DNA from: Aquincola tertiaricarbonis
GTDB taxonomy: Bacteria > Pseudomonadota > Gammaproteobacteria > Burkholderiales > Burkholderiaceae_C
Assembly: GCF_000969605.1 (NCBI RefSeq)
Contig: NZ_JZUE01000003.1
Span: 62,001 to 126,000, forward strand
Length of the DNA stretch: 64,000 bases
Direction: 5' to 3'
This document shows, piece by piece, positions 34,034 to 44,499 of this stretch; the first letter of the stretch is position 1; each line of letters starts with the position of its first letter. The notes below the pieces were generated by a model. The model worked only from the letters and a program-made list of their open reading frames with translations. It was not told where the DNA came from and ran no database searches. Made by a program: the position numbers and the translations under genes.

Positions 34034-35075
34034 ATGCAACGCCTGGCCCCGGCCCTACAGATCGAGCGCGACGCAAGCCTGCGTGCCCACAACACCTTCG
34101 GGCTGCCGGCGGTGGCGCGCACCCTGGTGCACATCCACAGCGCGCTGGACGTGCGCCGCGTGGTCGACCACCCGGAGTACGGCCGCGCGCCCAAGCTGGT
34201 GCTGGGCGGTGGCAGCAACATGGTCTTTACCCGCGACGTGGCGCCGGTGGTGCTGAAGATGGACGTGCGCGGCCGCCGACTGGTGGAAGCGCGCGACGAT
34301 GCCTTCATCGTCGAGGCCGGCGCCGGCGAGCCCTGGCACGAGTTCGTGGCCTGGACGCTGGACAACGGCTTTCCGGGGCTGGAGAACCTGGCGCTGATCC
34401 CGGGCACCGTGGGCGCCTCGCCGGTGCAGAACATCGGTGCCTACGGCGTGGAGCTGAAGGACCGCTTCGAGTCGCTGAGCACCGTGGACCTGGTCACCGG
34501 TCGCAGCGTGACGCTGGACGCGCGCACCTGCGCCTTCGGCTACCGCGACAGCGTGTTCAAGCAGGAAGGCTTCGGCGGCCTGGCCGGCAAGAGCGTCATC
34601 ACCCACGTGCGCTTCCGCCTGCCGCGACCGTGGCAGCCGGTGCTGGGCTACCTGGAGCTGGAGCGGCGCATGCAGGAGACGGGCAACACCGCGCCCGATG
34701 CGCGCACGGTGTTCGACTGGGTGTGCGATATCCGCCGCGGCAAGCTGCCCGACTGGCGCGAGGTGGGCAATGCCGGCAGCTTCTTCAAGAACCCGGTGGT
34801 GACGATGGAGCAGTGCCGGGACATCATCGGCCGCGACCCGGAGATCGTGCATTACCCGCTGCCCGACGGCTCGGTGAAGCTGGCCGCAGGCTGGCTGATC
34901 GATGCCTGCGGCTGGAAGGGCAAGACGGTGGGCCGCGCCGGCGTCTATGAGAAGCAGGCGCTGGTGCTGGTCAACCGCGGCGGCGCGAGCGGCGCCGAGG
35001 TGGTGACGCTGGCCCGCGCCATCCAGGAAAGCGTCTACGGCCGCTTCGGCATCCGACTGGAGCCCGAGCCGCTGA

Positions 35076-35083
<8 letters not shown>
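34034..35083 (+). CDS. murB: UDP-N-acetylenolpyruvoylglucosamine reductase
   Basis: MurB reduces UDP-GlcNAc-enolpyruvate to UDP-MurNAc with NADPH and FAD, the second committed step of peptidoglycan synthesis. The 349-residue product has the FAD-binding motifs [32 protein letters not shown] and [20 protein letters not shown]. It has the tyrosine of [20 protein letters not shown] with the catalytic serine, and the final LEPEPLII. It is the type I form, as in E. coli. No ribosome-binding site precedes the ATG; an AT-rich GAAAAT lies about six bases before it. The 3' end overlaps the hybrid kinase gene by eight bases, tail to tail. Confidence 0.96.
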
Positions 35084-37321
<2,238 letters not shown>

Positions 37322-37325
<4 letters not shown>

Positions 37326-37834
37326 CGGACCTCGAGGCTCACCAGCTGCCAGGCGCAGCGGCTGAAGTACACGGCGGTGCGCAGCTCGGGCTGGCGGTCG
37401 AACGGGTACATGATGAACAGCGGGCCCTTGTCGCGCACCGGCATCGGCTTGCCGTCCATCAGCACCGCCAGCACCACGTCGTGGCGCAGCAGGTCGTCGA
37501 ACGGGATCTCCACCCGGTAGTCGTTCAACGCGACGGCCACCACCTTCTCGCCGCGGGCGCCGGCCGCGCCCAGCACGTCGCGCACCAGCGGGCCGGTGAA
37601 GCGCCGCACCGTGCTGTACCACGGCGTCTTGGTGACGATGTCGGTCTGCGGCAGGCCGCGCAGCATGGCCATGTCGAAGCCGGCGTGCTGGGGCAGGTTG
37701 GGGCGGCGCAGCCGGCCGCGCACGGTCAGCAGCACCTCGCCGGCGGGCGGCTCCAGCGCCTGCGCGGCACGGGGCACGGCAGCCGCCAGTGCCAGGCCGG
37801 TCAGCAAAACTTCGCGTCGGCGGAACGGGGGCAT
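37322..37834 (-). CDS. Exported SUOX-fold (molybdopterin oxidoreductase-like) protein lacking the Mo cysteine
   Basis: A 170-residue exported protein resembling the sulfite-oxidase/YedY molybdopterin-binding domain. The signal is REVLLTGLALAAAVPRAAQA. Family features are VTKTPWYSTVRRFTGPLVRD, NDYRVEIPFDDLLRHDVVLA and KGPLFIMYPFDRQPELRTAV. The domain normally binds molybdenum through a cysteine in its middle. Here the only cysteine is C160, near the C-terminus, so cofactor binding of the usual kind looks unlikely. It is translationally coupled (GTGA) to a hybrid kinase with a periplasmic sensor. It may present a ligand or redox signal to that kinase; this is inference from coupling. Confidence 0.75.
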
Positions 37835-37914
37835 CGTCGGGACGTGCGGTGGAGGGGCAGCGGATTGCGCGGCATTCTAGGGGGGGTCCCTGGGCAGAGG
37901 CGGCGGGGGCGGCC

Positions 37915-39153
37915 TCAGCCCTGCACCAGCTGCTGCCGCTCGCGCAGCGCCGGGAACAGCCGCATCCACACCGCCACCACCGCCAGCGTGCCCACGCTGC
38001 CCAGCACCACCGAGCCCACCGGCCCCAGCCAGGCGGCGGTGGCGCCGGACTCGAACTCGCCCAGCTGGTTGCTGGCGCCGATGAACACCGAATTGACGGC
38101 GGCCACGCGGCCGCGCATCTCGTCGGGCGTGTCCAGCTGCACCAGCGACTGGCGCACCACCACGCTCACCATGTCGGCCGCGCCGGCCACCATCAGCGCC
38201 GCGAAGCTCAGCCCGAAATGGGTGGACACGCCGAAGACGAAGGTGGCCACGCCATACACCGCCACCGCCGCGAACATGCGCCGGCCTACCCGGTGGCGCA
38301 GCGGCCAGCGGGTGAGCAGCAGCGAGACCAGCAGCGCACCGCCCGCCGGTGCGCCGCGCAGCAGGCCCAGGCCCCAGGGCCCGGTATGCAGGATGTCGCG
38401 CGCATAGATGGGCAGCAGCGCCGTGGCGCCGCCCAGCAGCACCGCGAACAGGTCCAGCGAGATGGCGCCCAGGATCACCGGCCGCTGGGCGATGAAGCGG
38501 AAGCCCGCCAGCAGCGTCGCCAGGTTCACCGGCTCGCGCAGCGGCGGCCGCCGCAGCCCGCGGATGGACAGCACCAGCGCCGCGCCCAGCACGAAGAGCG
38601 CCGTGCAGGTGCCATACACCGCCGCCGCCCCGGCCACGTAGACGAAGCCGCCCAGCGCCGGGCCGGCGATGATGGCCGCCTGCATCGCGCCCGAGCTGAA
38701 GGCCAGCGCCCGCGGCAGCACAGCGGCCGGCACCAGCGAAGGCACCACCGCCTGCTGCGCCGGCTGCTGGAAGGCGCGCGCCACGCCCAGCAGCACCGAC
38801 ACGCCCAGGATGGCTTCCCGGCCCACCCAGCCGCCCAGCGTGCCGACGGCCAGCACGCCGGCCACCAGCGCCTGCAGCGCCAGGCAGGCGGCCAGCACAT
38901 GGCCACGGTTGCTGCGGTCGATCACCGTGCCCACCACCAGCGTGAGCAGCAGCGCGGGCAGGAACTGCGCCAGCCCCACCAGGCCCAGGTCCCAGGCGCT
39001 GCCGGTGGTGTCGTACATCTGCCAGCCCAGGGCCACCATCAGCATCTGCGCGGCCATGGTGCCGGCCAGGCGGCCCCACCACATGCGCATGAAGGAAGGA
39101 AAGGTCCGCAGCGGCGCGTCGGCCGCCGTGGCCTGCGGCGGCTCGGCCGTCAC
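37915..39153 (-). CDS. MFS transporter (EntS/MFS_3-like exporter)
   Basis: A 412-residue major facilitator with twelve predicted membrane helices. The start SFMRMWWGRLAGTMAAQMLM, LVVGTVIDRSNRGHVL (the loop 2-3 motif with D and R) and the central loop SIRGLRRPPLREPVNLATLL fit the MFS_3/EntS group, whose members export siderophores, drugs or sugars. Late text RQSLVQLDTPDEMRGRVAAV is also typical. The GTG start overlaps the stop of the SDR gene upstream as GTGA, so the two are coupled. The substrate cannot be deduced. The neighbours suggest an oxidoreductase and exporter unit next to a LysR gene. Confidence 0.85.
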   Translation of the reverse strand: MTAEPPQATAADAPLRTFPSFMRMWWGRLAGTMAAQMLMVALGWQMYDTTGSAWDLGLVGLAQFLPALLLTLVVGTVIDRSNRGHVLAACLALQALVAGVLAVGTLGGWVGREAILGVSVLLGVARAFQQPAQQAVVPSLVPAAVLPRALAFSSGAMQAAIIAGPALGGFVYVAGAAAVYGTCTALFVLGAALVLSIRGLRRPPLREPVNLATLLAGFRFIAQRPVILGAISLDLFAVLLGGATALLPIYARDILHTGPWGLGLLRGAPAGGALLVSLLLTRWPLRHRVGRRMFAAVAVYGVATFVFGVSTHFGLSFAALMVAGAADMVSVVVRQSLVQLDTPDEMRGRVAAVNSVFIGASNQLGEFESGATAAWLGPVGSVVLGSVGTLAVVAVWMRLFPALRERQQLVQG

Positions 39154-39896
39154 TCGCGCACGTCGGCGACGGGCGCGCTGCCGAAGTCGGGCCGGGCGAG
39201 GAAGGCCAGCACCTTGGCCGCCGCGGCTTCGGGCGAATCCAGCGCACCGGTGGCGGCCAGGTTGGCGAAGCGGGCCTGCTCGGGGAAGCGGGCCGGGTCG
39301 CCACCGCGGAGCTGGCGCTGCATGTCGGTGTCGATCACGCCCGGGGCCAGCGACACGGTGCGCGCGCCGTTGGGCAGCAGCGCCTCGTCCAGCGCCAGCG
39401 CGCGGGAGAAGTGGTCCAGCCCCGCCTTGACCGCGCAGTACGAGGCGCTGCCGGCCATCGGCCGCCGGCCCAGGCCGGAGGAGATGTGGAGCAGCTTGCG
39501 CTGGCCGGTCCAGCCGCGGGTGGACCGCAGGAAGGCGGCGGACAGCAGCAGCGGCGCTTCCAGCCCCACGCGCAGCGCGGCCGACAGCGCCTCGGGCGCA
39601 TCGCCTTCCAGCGGTCCCGGCGTGCTCAGCAGCGCCGCGTTGTTGATGAGCGAGGCGCTGGCGAAGCGGTCGGCCGGCATCGCGGCCAGCCAGGCTTCCA
39701 GCCGGGCGGCTACGTCCAGCGGCTGGGCCAGGTCGGCCTGCCACTGCTCGGCGCCCGTGAGCTGCGGGTTGGCCGCGCGGGCGATGCCGAGCACGGTGTG
39801 GCCGGCCTGCAGCAGCTGCTGCGCCATGGCGGCGCCCATGCCGCGCGAGCTGCCGGTGACGATGAAGAGGTGGGAGGCGGAAGAGGGGGACTGCAT
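39150..39896 (-). CDS. Short-chain dehydrogenase/reductase (sepiapterin-reductase-like)
   Basis: A 248-residue NAD(P)-dependent SDR. The cofactor loop is IVTGSSRGMGAAMA at 12-25, the structural motif is INNAALL, and the active site has the serine in LHISSGLGRR with Y and K in ASYCAVKAGLDHFSRALALD. The region SLAPGVIDTDMQRQL follows. The order and the short insert before it resemble sepiapterin-reductase and YueD-like SDRs, but the substrate is not known. The ATG at 39896 gives a normal length. It is coupled to the MFS gene downstream and lies 26 bases after a small monooxygenase gene, so the three likely form one operon. Confidence 0.85.
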   Translation of the reverse strand: MQSPSSASHLFIVTGSSRGMGAAMAQQLLQAGHTVLGIARAANPQLTGAEQWQADLAQPLDVAARLEAWLAAMPADRFASASLINNAALLSTPGPLEGDAPEALSAALRVGLEAPLLLSAAFLRSTRGWTGQRKLLHISSGLGRRPMAGSASYCAVKAGLDHFSRALALDEALLPNGARTVSLAPGVIDTDMQRQLRGGDPARFPEQARFANLAATGALDSPEAAAAKVLAFLARPDFGSAPVADVRE

Positions 39897-39922
39897 GCGG
39901 GCGAGGATACCCGCGCCGGCCC

Positions 39923-40225
39923 TCAGCCGCGGGTGATGACCGATGCGCCCTCGTGCACCGGCAGCGCGGTGATCTCCAGGTCCTTCAGGAAGGGTTCGGC
40001 CGCCACGCGGGCCACCGCCTCGGAGGCCATGAAGGCGTCCATCGAGGCCTTGTCCTGCCAGATGTACACGCTGGCGAAAGTGCCGGTGTCGAAGTCGGCC
40101 ATCCAGGTCTTGCGTTCCAAACCGGGCACGCCGGCGATGGCATCGGCGTAGGGATCGACCCAGCGTTGCTGGTATTGCTCGGGGTCCAGGGTCAGCACGT
40201 AGCGAAAGATCTGGGCGTAGCGCAT
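39923..40225 (-). CDS. Small antibiotic-biosynthesis-type (YdhR-like) monooxygenase
   Basis: A 100-residue protein with the dimeric ferredoxin-like fold of small cofactor-free monooxygenases. It starts MRYAQIFRYVLTLDPEQYQQ and has the pattern PGLERKTWMADFDTGTFASV then YIWQDKASMDAFMASEAVAR, close to the YdhR family. These act on quinols or aromatic compounds, or sometimes serve as stress proteins with no known substrate. The ATG at 40225 matches that pattern; an upstream start would add 26 residues that do not fit the family. It is divergent from the frameshifted LysR gene, with 100 bases between, the classic layout of a LysR regulator and its target. Confidence 0.75.
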   Translation of the reverse strand: MRYAQIFRYVLTLDPEQYQQRWVDPYADAIAGVPGLERKTWMADFDTGTFASVYIWQDKASMDAFMASEAVARVAAEPFLKDLEITALPVHEGASVITRG

Positions 40226-40288
40226 GGGAATTTCTGCAAGGGTTGCAATAGCAAAACGATATATCCGGTGAGCAATCGGGGCAATGCC

Positions 40289-40326
40289 TATACTTTCTAT
40301 CAACCCATTGGCCTGGCCTATAGAAA
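40289..40326 (+). promoter_or_regulatory. Divergent promoter and inverted repeat for the LysR gene and operon
   Basis: TATACT at 40289-40294, five of six matches to a -10 box, reads toward the LysR gene. Overlapping it, TTTCTAT (40294-40300) and ATAGAAA (40320-40326) form a seven-base inverted repeat ending on the ATG. Such a dyad would suit autorepression. The 100-base gap is clearly more AT-rich than its surroundings. Confidence 0.45.
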
Positions 40327-41236
40327 TGGCGCACTACGGACTCCCTGCCCTGCACTACGCCTCGGCGGCGGCACGGCTGCGTTCCTTCAGCGCCGCTGCA
40401 CGCGAAGCTGGCGTGTCGCAGCCCACGGTGTCGGCTGCGGTGGCAGAACTGGAGGCGGTGCTGGGCGCACGGCTCTTCCTGCGCTCGGGCCGGCAGCTCG
40501 GCCTGACCGCCGAAGGCGAGCGCCTGCTGCCGCGGATCGACGCGGTGGTCGGCGCGGTGGCGCTGCTGCAGGCGGAAAGCCGCGAGCTGGCTTCCGCGGC
40601 CCCCAGGAGTTGCGCATCGGCTTCACGCCGCTGATGGGCGCGGGCCGCCTGGCGCTGCTGCTGGAGCCGTTCGAGCAACGACATGCGGGCGTGCGGCTGC
40701 TGTTCTTTGAATCGTCGGTGGCCGACCTGGAGCAGCGGCTGGACGCCGGCCAGCTCGACGTGATCGTGGGCTGCGGCTTCCGCAGGCTGCGCACCCGCGG
40801 TCGCGCCCGGCTGCTGGAGGACGAGCTGGTGCTGTGCTCGCCGCAGCCGCCACTGGGTGCAGGCGGTGCGGCGACGCTGCCCGCGGCCAGCCGGGAGCGG
40901 CTGCTGCTCACCGCCGACCTGTGCGGGTTGGCCAGCGCCACCCGCGGCCTGTTCGAGGCCGCGGGCCTGCCCATCCAGGCCTACCCCGGTCGCGCGATGA
41001 GCTACGGCGCGCTGGAAGACTGGGTGGATCTGGGCCTGGGCAGCGCGGTGATCCCGCGCTTCCACGTGCGCCGCCAGGCGTTGGCCAGGCCGCTGCTGGA
41101 CGCCGCGGGCGCGCCGCTCAGGCTGGCGCTGGAAGCCGTGTGGCGACGCGGTGCCGCCGGGGCCGGACCGGTGGCGGCCTTCCTCACTTTCGTGCACCGG
41201 GTGGTGCCCACCCTGGCGCGCGGCCTGGCGGCGTGA
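40326..41236 (+). pseudogene. LysR-family regulator interrupted by a one-base frameshift
   Basis: The first frame (40326-40634) encodes an intact LysR helix-turn-helix: HYASAAARLRSFSAAAREAG, VSQPTVSAAVAELEAVLGAR and LFLRSGRQLGLTAEGERLL. The second frame, from about 40600 to 41236, encodes the effector-binding domain: QELRIGFTPLMGAGRLALLL, ESSVADLEQRLDAGQLDVIV and ALEDWVDLGLGSAVIPRF. The break is at a run of five C at 40600-40604. One more C would restore a continuous LysR protein of about 300 residues reading AAPQELRIGF. It may be a sequencing error, a recent mutation or a slippage site. As written only a DNA-binding fragment is made. It is divergent from the monooxygenase-SDR-MFS operon. Confidence 0.85.
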
Positions 41237-41269
41237 GGCGTTGCGCCGCCGCAGGTCGTGCAGGAAGCG

Positions 41270-41908
41270 TCAGATGGGCGCCGGGCTGTCGAACTGCACC
41301 GGGAGCCCGGTGCGTGGATGCACCAGCGCCAGGTGCTCGGCATGCAGCAGCAGGCGCGGGGCCAGCGCCTGCACCGCGGGCGGGGCGTACAGCTCGTCGC
41401 CCAGCAGCGGATGCCCCAGCGCCTGCATGTGCACCCGCAACTGGTGTGAGCGGCCGGTGACCGGCTCCAGCGCCACGCGGGTGATGCCGTCGGGTTGCCG
41501 CTGCAGCACGCGGTAGCGGGTGAGGGAGGGCTTGCCCTCCCGCAGGTTGACGATCTGCCGCGGCCGGTTGGGCCAGTCGCAGATCAACGGCCAGTCCATG
41601 GTGCCGGCGTCGTCGGCCAGGTGGCCGTGGGCCAGGGCGACGTAGCGCTTGGCCACATGCCGCTCGGCGAAGGCAATGCTGAGCTGGCGGTGCACCTGGG
41701 CGCCGCGGGCCAGCACCATGAGGCCGGAGGTGGCCATGTCCAGCCGGTGCACGATCAGCGCATCCGGCCAGCGGGCCTGGGCCCGGTGGGCGATGCAGTC
41801 CTGCAGATCGGGGCCACGGCCGGGCACCGAGAGCAGGCCGGCCGGCTTGTCGACGACGATCAGCGCGTCGTCCTGGTGCAGCACGGCCAGCGGGGGCGGG
41901 GCCGTCAT
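41270..41908 (-). CDS. RluA-family pseudouridine synthase
   Basis: A 212-residue RNA pseudouridine synthase. The start ALIVVDKPAGLLSVPGRGPD and the catalytic HRLDMATSGLMVLA with D57 define the RluA/RsuA group. Later text LALEPVTGRSHQLRVHM and LGHPLLGDELYAP confirms RluA. There is no N-terminal S4 domain, and the small size fits RluA itself (23S rRNA U746 and tRNA U32 in E. coli), but the exact target is not certain. The ATG at 41908 gives the expected start. The small gene upstream on the same strand is 46 bases away. The 3' end faces the LysR remnant. Confidence 0.88.
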   Translation of the reverse strand: MTAPPPLAVLHQDDALIVVDKPAGLLSVPGRGPDLQDCIAHRAQARWPDALIVHRLDMATSGLMVLARGAQVHRQLSIAFAERHVAKRYVALAHGHLADDAGTMDWPLICDWPNRPRQIVNLREGKPSLTRYRVLQRQPDGITRVALEPVTGRSHQLRVHMQALGHPLLGDELYAPPAVQALAPRLLLHAEHLALVHPRTGLPVQFDSPAPI

Positions 41909-41954
41909 CGCGGTGTGTGCGGCGCTGGCCGCGGCCCGGGTGGGCCGCGGTGCA

Positions 41955-42116
41955 TCAGCGCGCGGGTGGTTCGCTGCCCGGGGCGGGCGAGCCTTCGTTG
42001 GGCGCCGGCTCGTGGCTACCGCGGTCGCCGACCTTCTTCTGGCGCTTTTCTTCCGCCTTGCGCTTCTTGGCCAGCTCGCGCTGTCGCTTTTCGTACGAGT
42101 AGTTGGGCGTCGCCAC
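41955..42116 (-). CDS. Small conserved basic protein, unknown function
   Basis: A 53-residue protein that starts MATPNYSYEKRQRELAKKRK, continues AEEKRQKKVGDRG and ends in an acidic, proline-rich tail. The first half is one very basic helix. Short proteins with the same MATPNY-YEKRQ start occur in many Proteobacteria and have no assigned function; this is from memory and should be treated as such. A clear AGGAGA ribosome-binding site lies eight bases before the GTG at 42116, which supports a real gene. It is upstream of the RluA-family gene and divergent from the TonB receptor. Its composition suggests RNA or ribosome binding, but that is only a guess. Confidence 0.65.
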   Translation of the reverse strand: MATPNYSYEKRQRELAKKRKAEEKRQKKVGDRGSHEPAPNEGSPAPGSEPPAR

Positions 42117-42233
42117 CGGGCGTCTCCTGTTGCTGCGAATGGCCGCGGCGCCAGCATAACCCCCCGGGCCGCGAAGCTGAAACAAGCGCGCTGCCCGCGC
42201 CAGTTCCCGGCATCGCACGTCATGGGGCTGCAG

Positions 42234-42239
42234 GACAAT
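42234..42239 (+). promoter_or_regulatory. Possible -10 box of the TonB receptor gene
   Basis: GACAAT ends seven bases before the ATG at 42247, the same spacing as seen before apbC. It could give a leaderless mRNA. However, a CAGGA at 42231-42235 might serve as a distant ribosome-binding site, so the reading is open. Confidence 0.3.
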
Positions 42240-42246
42240 CCCGGCC

Positions 42247-44445
42247 ATGTCTCCGCCGTTGTCGCAGTCGCTCCGCCCCTGGCTGCTGGCCTGCGCCGCC
42301 AGCACGGCCGCCGCCCAGCCCGTACCGCCGCCGCCGGCCGCGGCCGCCTCCGCGTCGGCCGCCTCGGCCCCGGTGCCCGCGCAGCGGGTGGAGGTCACCG
42401 GCAGCAACCGCCGCAGCGATGCCGACGAGCGCCGGCAGTCCACCGCCGCCAAGGTGGTGGTGGGCCGGGAGGAGATCGAGCGCTTCGGCGACGCCAACGT
42501 GAGCGACGTGCTGCGCCGGCTGCCCGGCGTGACGGTGCAGGGCAGCCCCGGGCGTGGCGGCACGCCGCGCATGCGCGGCCTCGGCAGCGGCTACACCCAG
42601 ATCCTGGTGGACGGCGAGCCGCTGCCGGCGGGTTTCAGCGTGGATTCGCTGTCGCCCGAGCAGCTGCAACGCATCGAGCTGCTGCGCGGCCCCACCGCGG
42701 AAACCGGCGCCCGCGCCATCGCCGGCACCATCAACATCGTCACGCGGGAGAACCAGCGCCAGCCGCTGAACGACTGGCGTCTGACCTCGGCCTTCGACGA
42801 AGGGCAGGTCTCCCCCACCGTGGCCTGGACGCGGGGCGGCAAGCTCGGCGAGGCCTTCGACTACACCGCGTCGCTGTCGGTGTACGCCCGCGAGGAAGAC
42901 ACCCGCAGCAGCACCCGCACCGTGTCGCCCACGCTGGAGCAGCAGGCGCAGCAGGTGCTGCACGACCGGCGCAAGGGACTGCGCGGCTCCGGCCGGCTGC
43001 GCTGGCGGCTGGGCGAGGGCGAAAGCCTCACCCTCACGCCCTACCTGCTGCTGGCCGATGCCACGCCCTTCCGGGCGGGCACGCTGCAGCAGACGCTGGG
43101 CGCAGCACCGTACGAGCGCTTCCGTACCGATTTCGACAACGGCTTCCAGCTGCGGCGGCTGAATGCACAGCTCAACCGCCGGCTGGGCGAGCACCGGCTG
43201 GAGTGGCGCGTGGGTGGCACCCAGGCGCAGTGGTCGTCGGACACGCTGCGGGCGGAATCCGGCGGCGCCAGCCCCGGCCTGCGCACCGACGCCACCCGGA
43301 CCGACAGCGACGACGCCAGCACCACGCTCAAGCTGAGCACGCCGCTGGGCGAGCGGCACAACCTGGTCTCCGGCCTGGAACTGGCCGGCCAGCAGCGCGA
43401 CGAGCGGCGCGCCACCACGCTGGACGGCCTGCCGGTGCTGGACGAGTTCGGCGACAACCTCAGCGCCTCGTCCCGCCGCTGGGCGGTGTACGTGCAGGAC
43501 GAATGGAGCGTCAGCCCGCAGCTGGACCTGCAGCTGGGCCTGCGCGGCGAAGGCATCCGCACCGAGGGCAGCGGGGAGGGTGGCGCCCGCGTTCGCAACA
43601 GCAGCACCGTGTGGACGCCGCTGCTGCACGGCGTGTGGCGGCCCGACGCCCAGCGCAAGGACCAGGTGCGCCTGAGCCTGACGCGCAGCTATCGCGCGCC
43701 CACGTTGCAGAACCTGATCGGCCGGCCGGCGCTGAGCACGCTCTACCCCACCGGCGCCAACGAGCCCACGTCGCCCGACCGCGCCGGCAACCCGGACTTG
43801 AGGCCCGAGATCGCCACCGGCATCGACCTGGCCTTCGAGCGCCACCTGGCCGGCGGCGGGCTGCTCAGCGCCAACCTGTTCCACCGGCAAATCCGCGACC
43901 TGATGCGCACCGTCACCACGCTGGAGACGGTCAGCTGGTCGACCGAGCCGCGCTGGGTGGCCCGGCCGCGCAACATCGGCGACGCCACCACCAGCGGGGT
44001 GGAGCTGGAGGCGCGCTTCAAGCTGGACGCGCTGTGGGCCCCCGCGCCGGCGGTGGACGTGCGCAGCAACCTGAGCCTGTTCCGCTCGCGGGTGAAGTCG
44101 GTGCCCGGGCCCGACAACCGGCTGGACCAGCAGCCCGGCGCCACGCTCAACCTGGGCGCCGACTACCGCCTGACCGACTGGCCGCTGACCCTGGGCGCCA
44201 CCCTCAACCTCACGCCGGGCTATGACGCGCGGCTGTCGGAAGACCAGTTCGCCACCCAGAACCGCAAGCGGGTGATCGATGCGTATGCGCTGTGGCGGGT
44301 GCGGCCCGGCCTGCAGCTGCGTGTGTCGGCCAGCAACCTGGCGCCGCTGGACGACATCACCGGCTCGGTGGTGGCGCAGGAACAGTCGCGCACCGTGTCG
44401 CCCTCCACCATGAACTGGCAGCTGCAGCTCGAGATGAAGCTGTGA
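42247..44445 (+). CDS. TonB-dependent outer-membrane receptor
   Basis: A 732-residue outer-membrane receptor. A signal peptide ends near STAAAQP, followed by a proline/alanine-rich linker and the plug domain (about 50-170) with VEVTGSNRRSDADERRQ, NVSDVLRRLPGVTVQG, GLGSGYTQILVDGEPLPAG and RIELLRGPTAETGARAIAGT then INIVTR. The rest forms a 22-strand barrel ending in MNWQLQLEMKL. No siderophore or heme genes flank it, so the ligand is unknown. The text VDGEPLPAGFSVDSL resembles receptors in the ferric-siderophore and uncharacterised groups. It is divergent from the small basic protein, and a terminator hairpin lies 14 bases after its stop. Confidence 0.92.
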   Translation: MSPPLSQSLRPWLLACAASTAAAQPVPPPPAAAASASAASAPVPAQRVEVTGSNRRSDADERRQSTAAKVVVGREEIERFGDANVSDVLRRLPGVTVQGSPGRGGTPRMRGLGSGYTQILVDGEPLPAGFSVDSLSPEQLQRIELLRGPTAETGARAIAGTINIVTRENQRQPLNDWRLTSAFDEGQVSPTVAWTRGGKLGEAFDYTASLSVYAREEDTRSSTRTVSPTLEQQAQQVLHDRRKGLRGSGRLRWRLGEGESLTLTPYLLLADATPFRAGTLQQTLGAAPYERFRTDFDNGFQLRRLNAQLNRRLGEHRLEWRVGGTQAQWSSDTLRAESGGASPGLRTDATRTDSDDASTTLKLSTPLGERHNLVSGLELAGQQRDERRATTLDGLPVLDEFGDNLSASSRRWAVYVQDEWSVSPQLDLQLGLRGEGIRTEGSGEGGARVRNSSTVWTPLLHGVWRPDAQRKDQVRLSLTRSYRAPTLQNLIGRPALSTLYPTGANEPTSPDRAGNPDLRPEIATGIDLAFERHLAGGGLLSANLFHRQIRDLMRTVTTLETVSWSTEPRWVARPRNIGDATTSGVELEARFKLDALWAPAPAVDVRSNLSLFRSRVKSVPGPDNRLDQQPGATLNLGADYRLTDWPLTLGATLNLTPGYDARLSEDQFATQNRKRVIDAYALWRVRPGLQLRVSASNLAPLDDITGSVVAQEQSRTVSPSTMNWQLQLEMKL

Positions 44446-44455
44446 GGCGGGCATG

Positions 44456-44480
44456 AAAAAGGCGGCCGGAGCCGCCTTCT
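44456..44480. terminator. Bidirectional terminator between the TonB receptor and Tim44-domain genes
   Basis: Arms AAGGCGGC (44459-44466) and GCCGCCTT (44471-44478) enclose a four-base loop CGGA. On the minus strand the stem is followed by TTTTT, a classical intrinsic terminator for the Tim44 gene. On the plus strand it is followed by CTTG, so it is weaker for the receptor gene. Confidence 0.8.
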
Positions 44481-44499
44481 TGCCTGCTGGGGGCGGGGA

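Noticed and set aside
40634-41236. Separate substrate-binding-domain gene after a short HTH gene
   Set aside because: The two halves fit one LysR protein once a single C is added, and the second half has no start codon or ribosome-binding site at the right place.
44456-44480. REP-like repeat after the TonB receptor
   Set aside because: The single hairpin with a T run on one side is explained by an intrinsic terminator.
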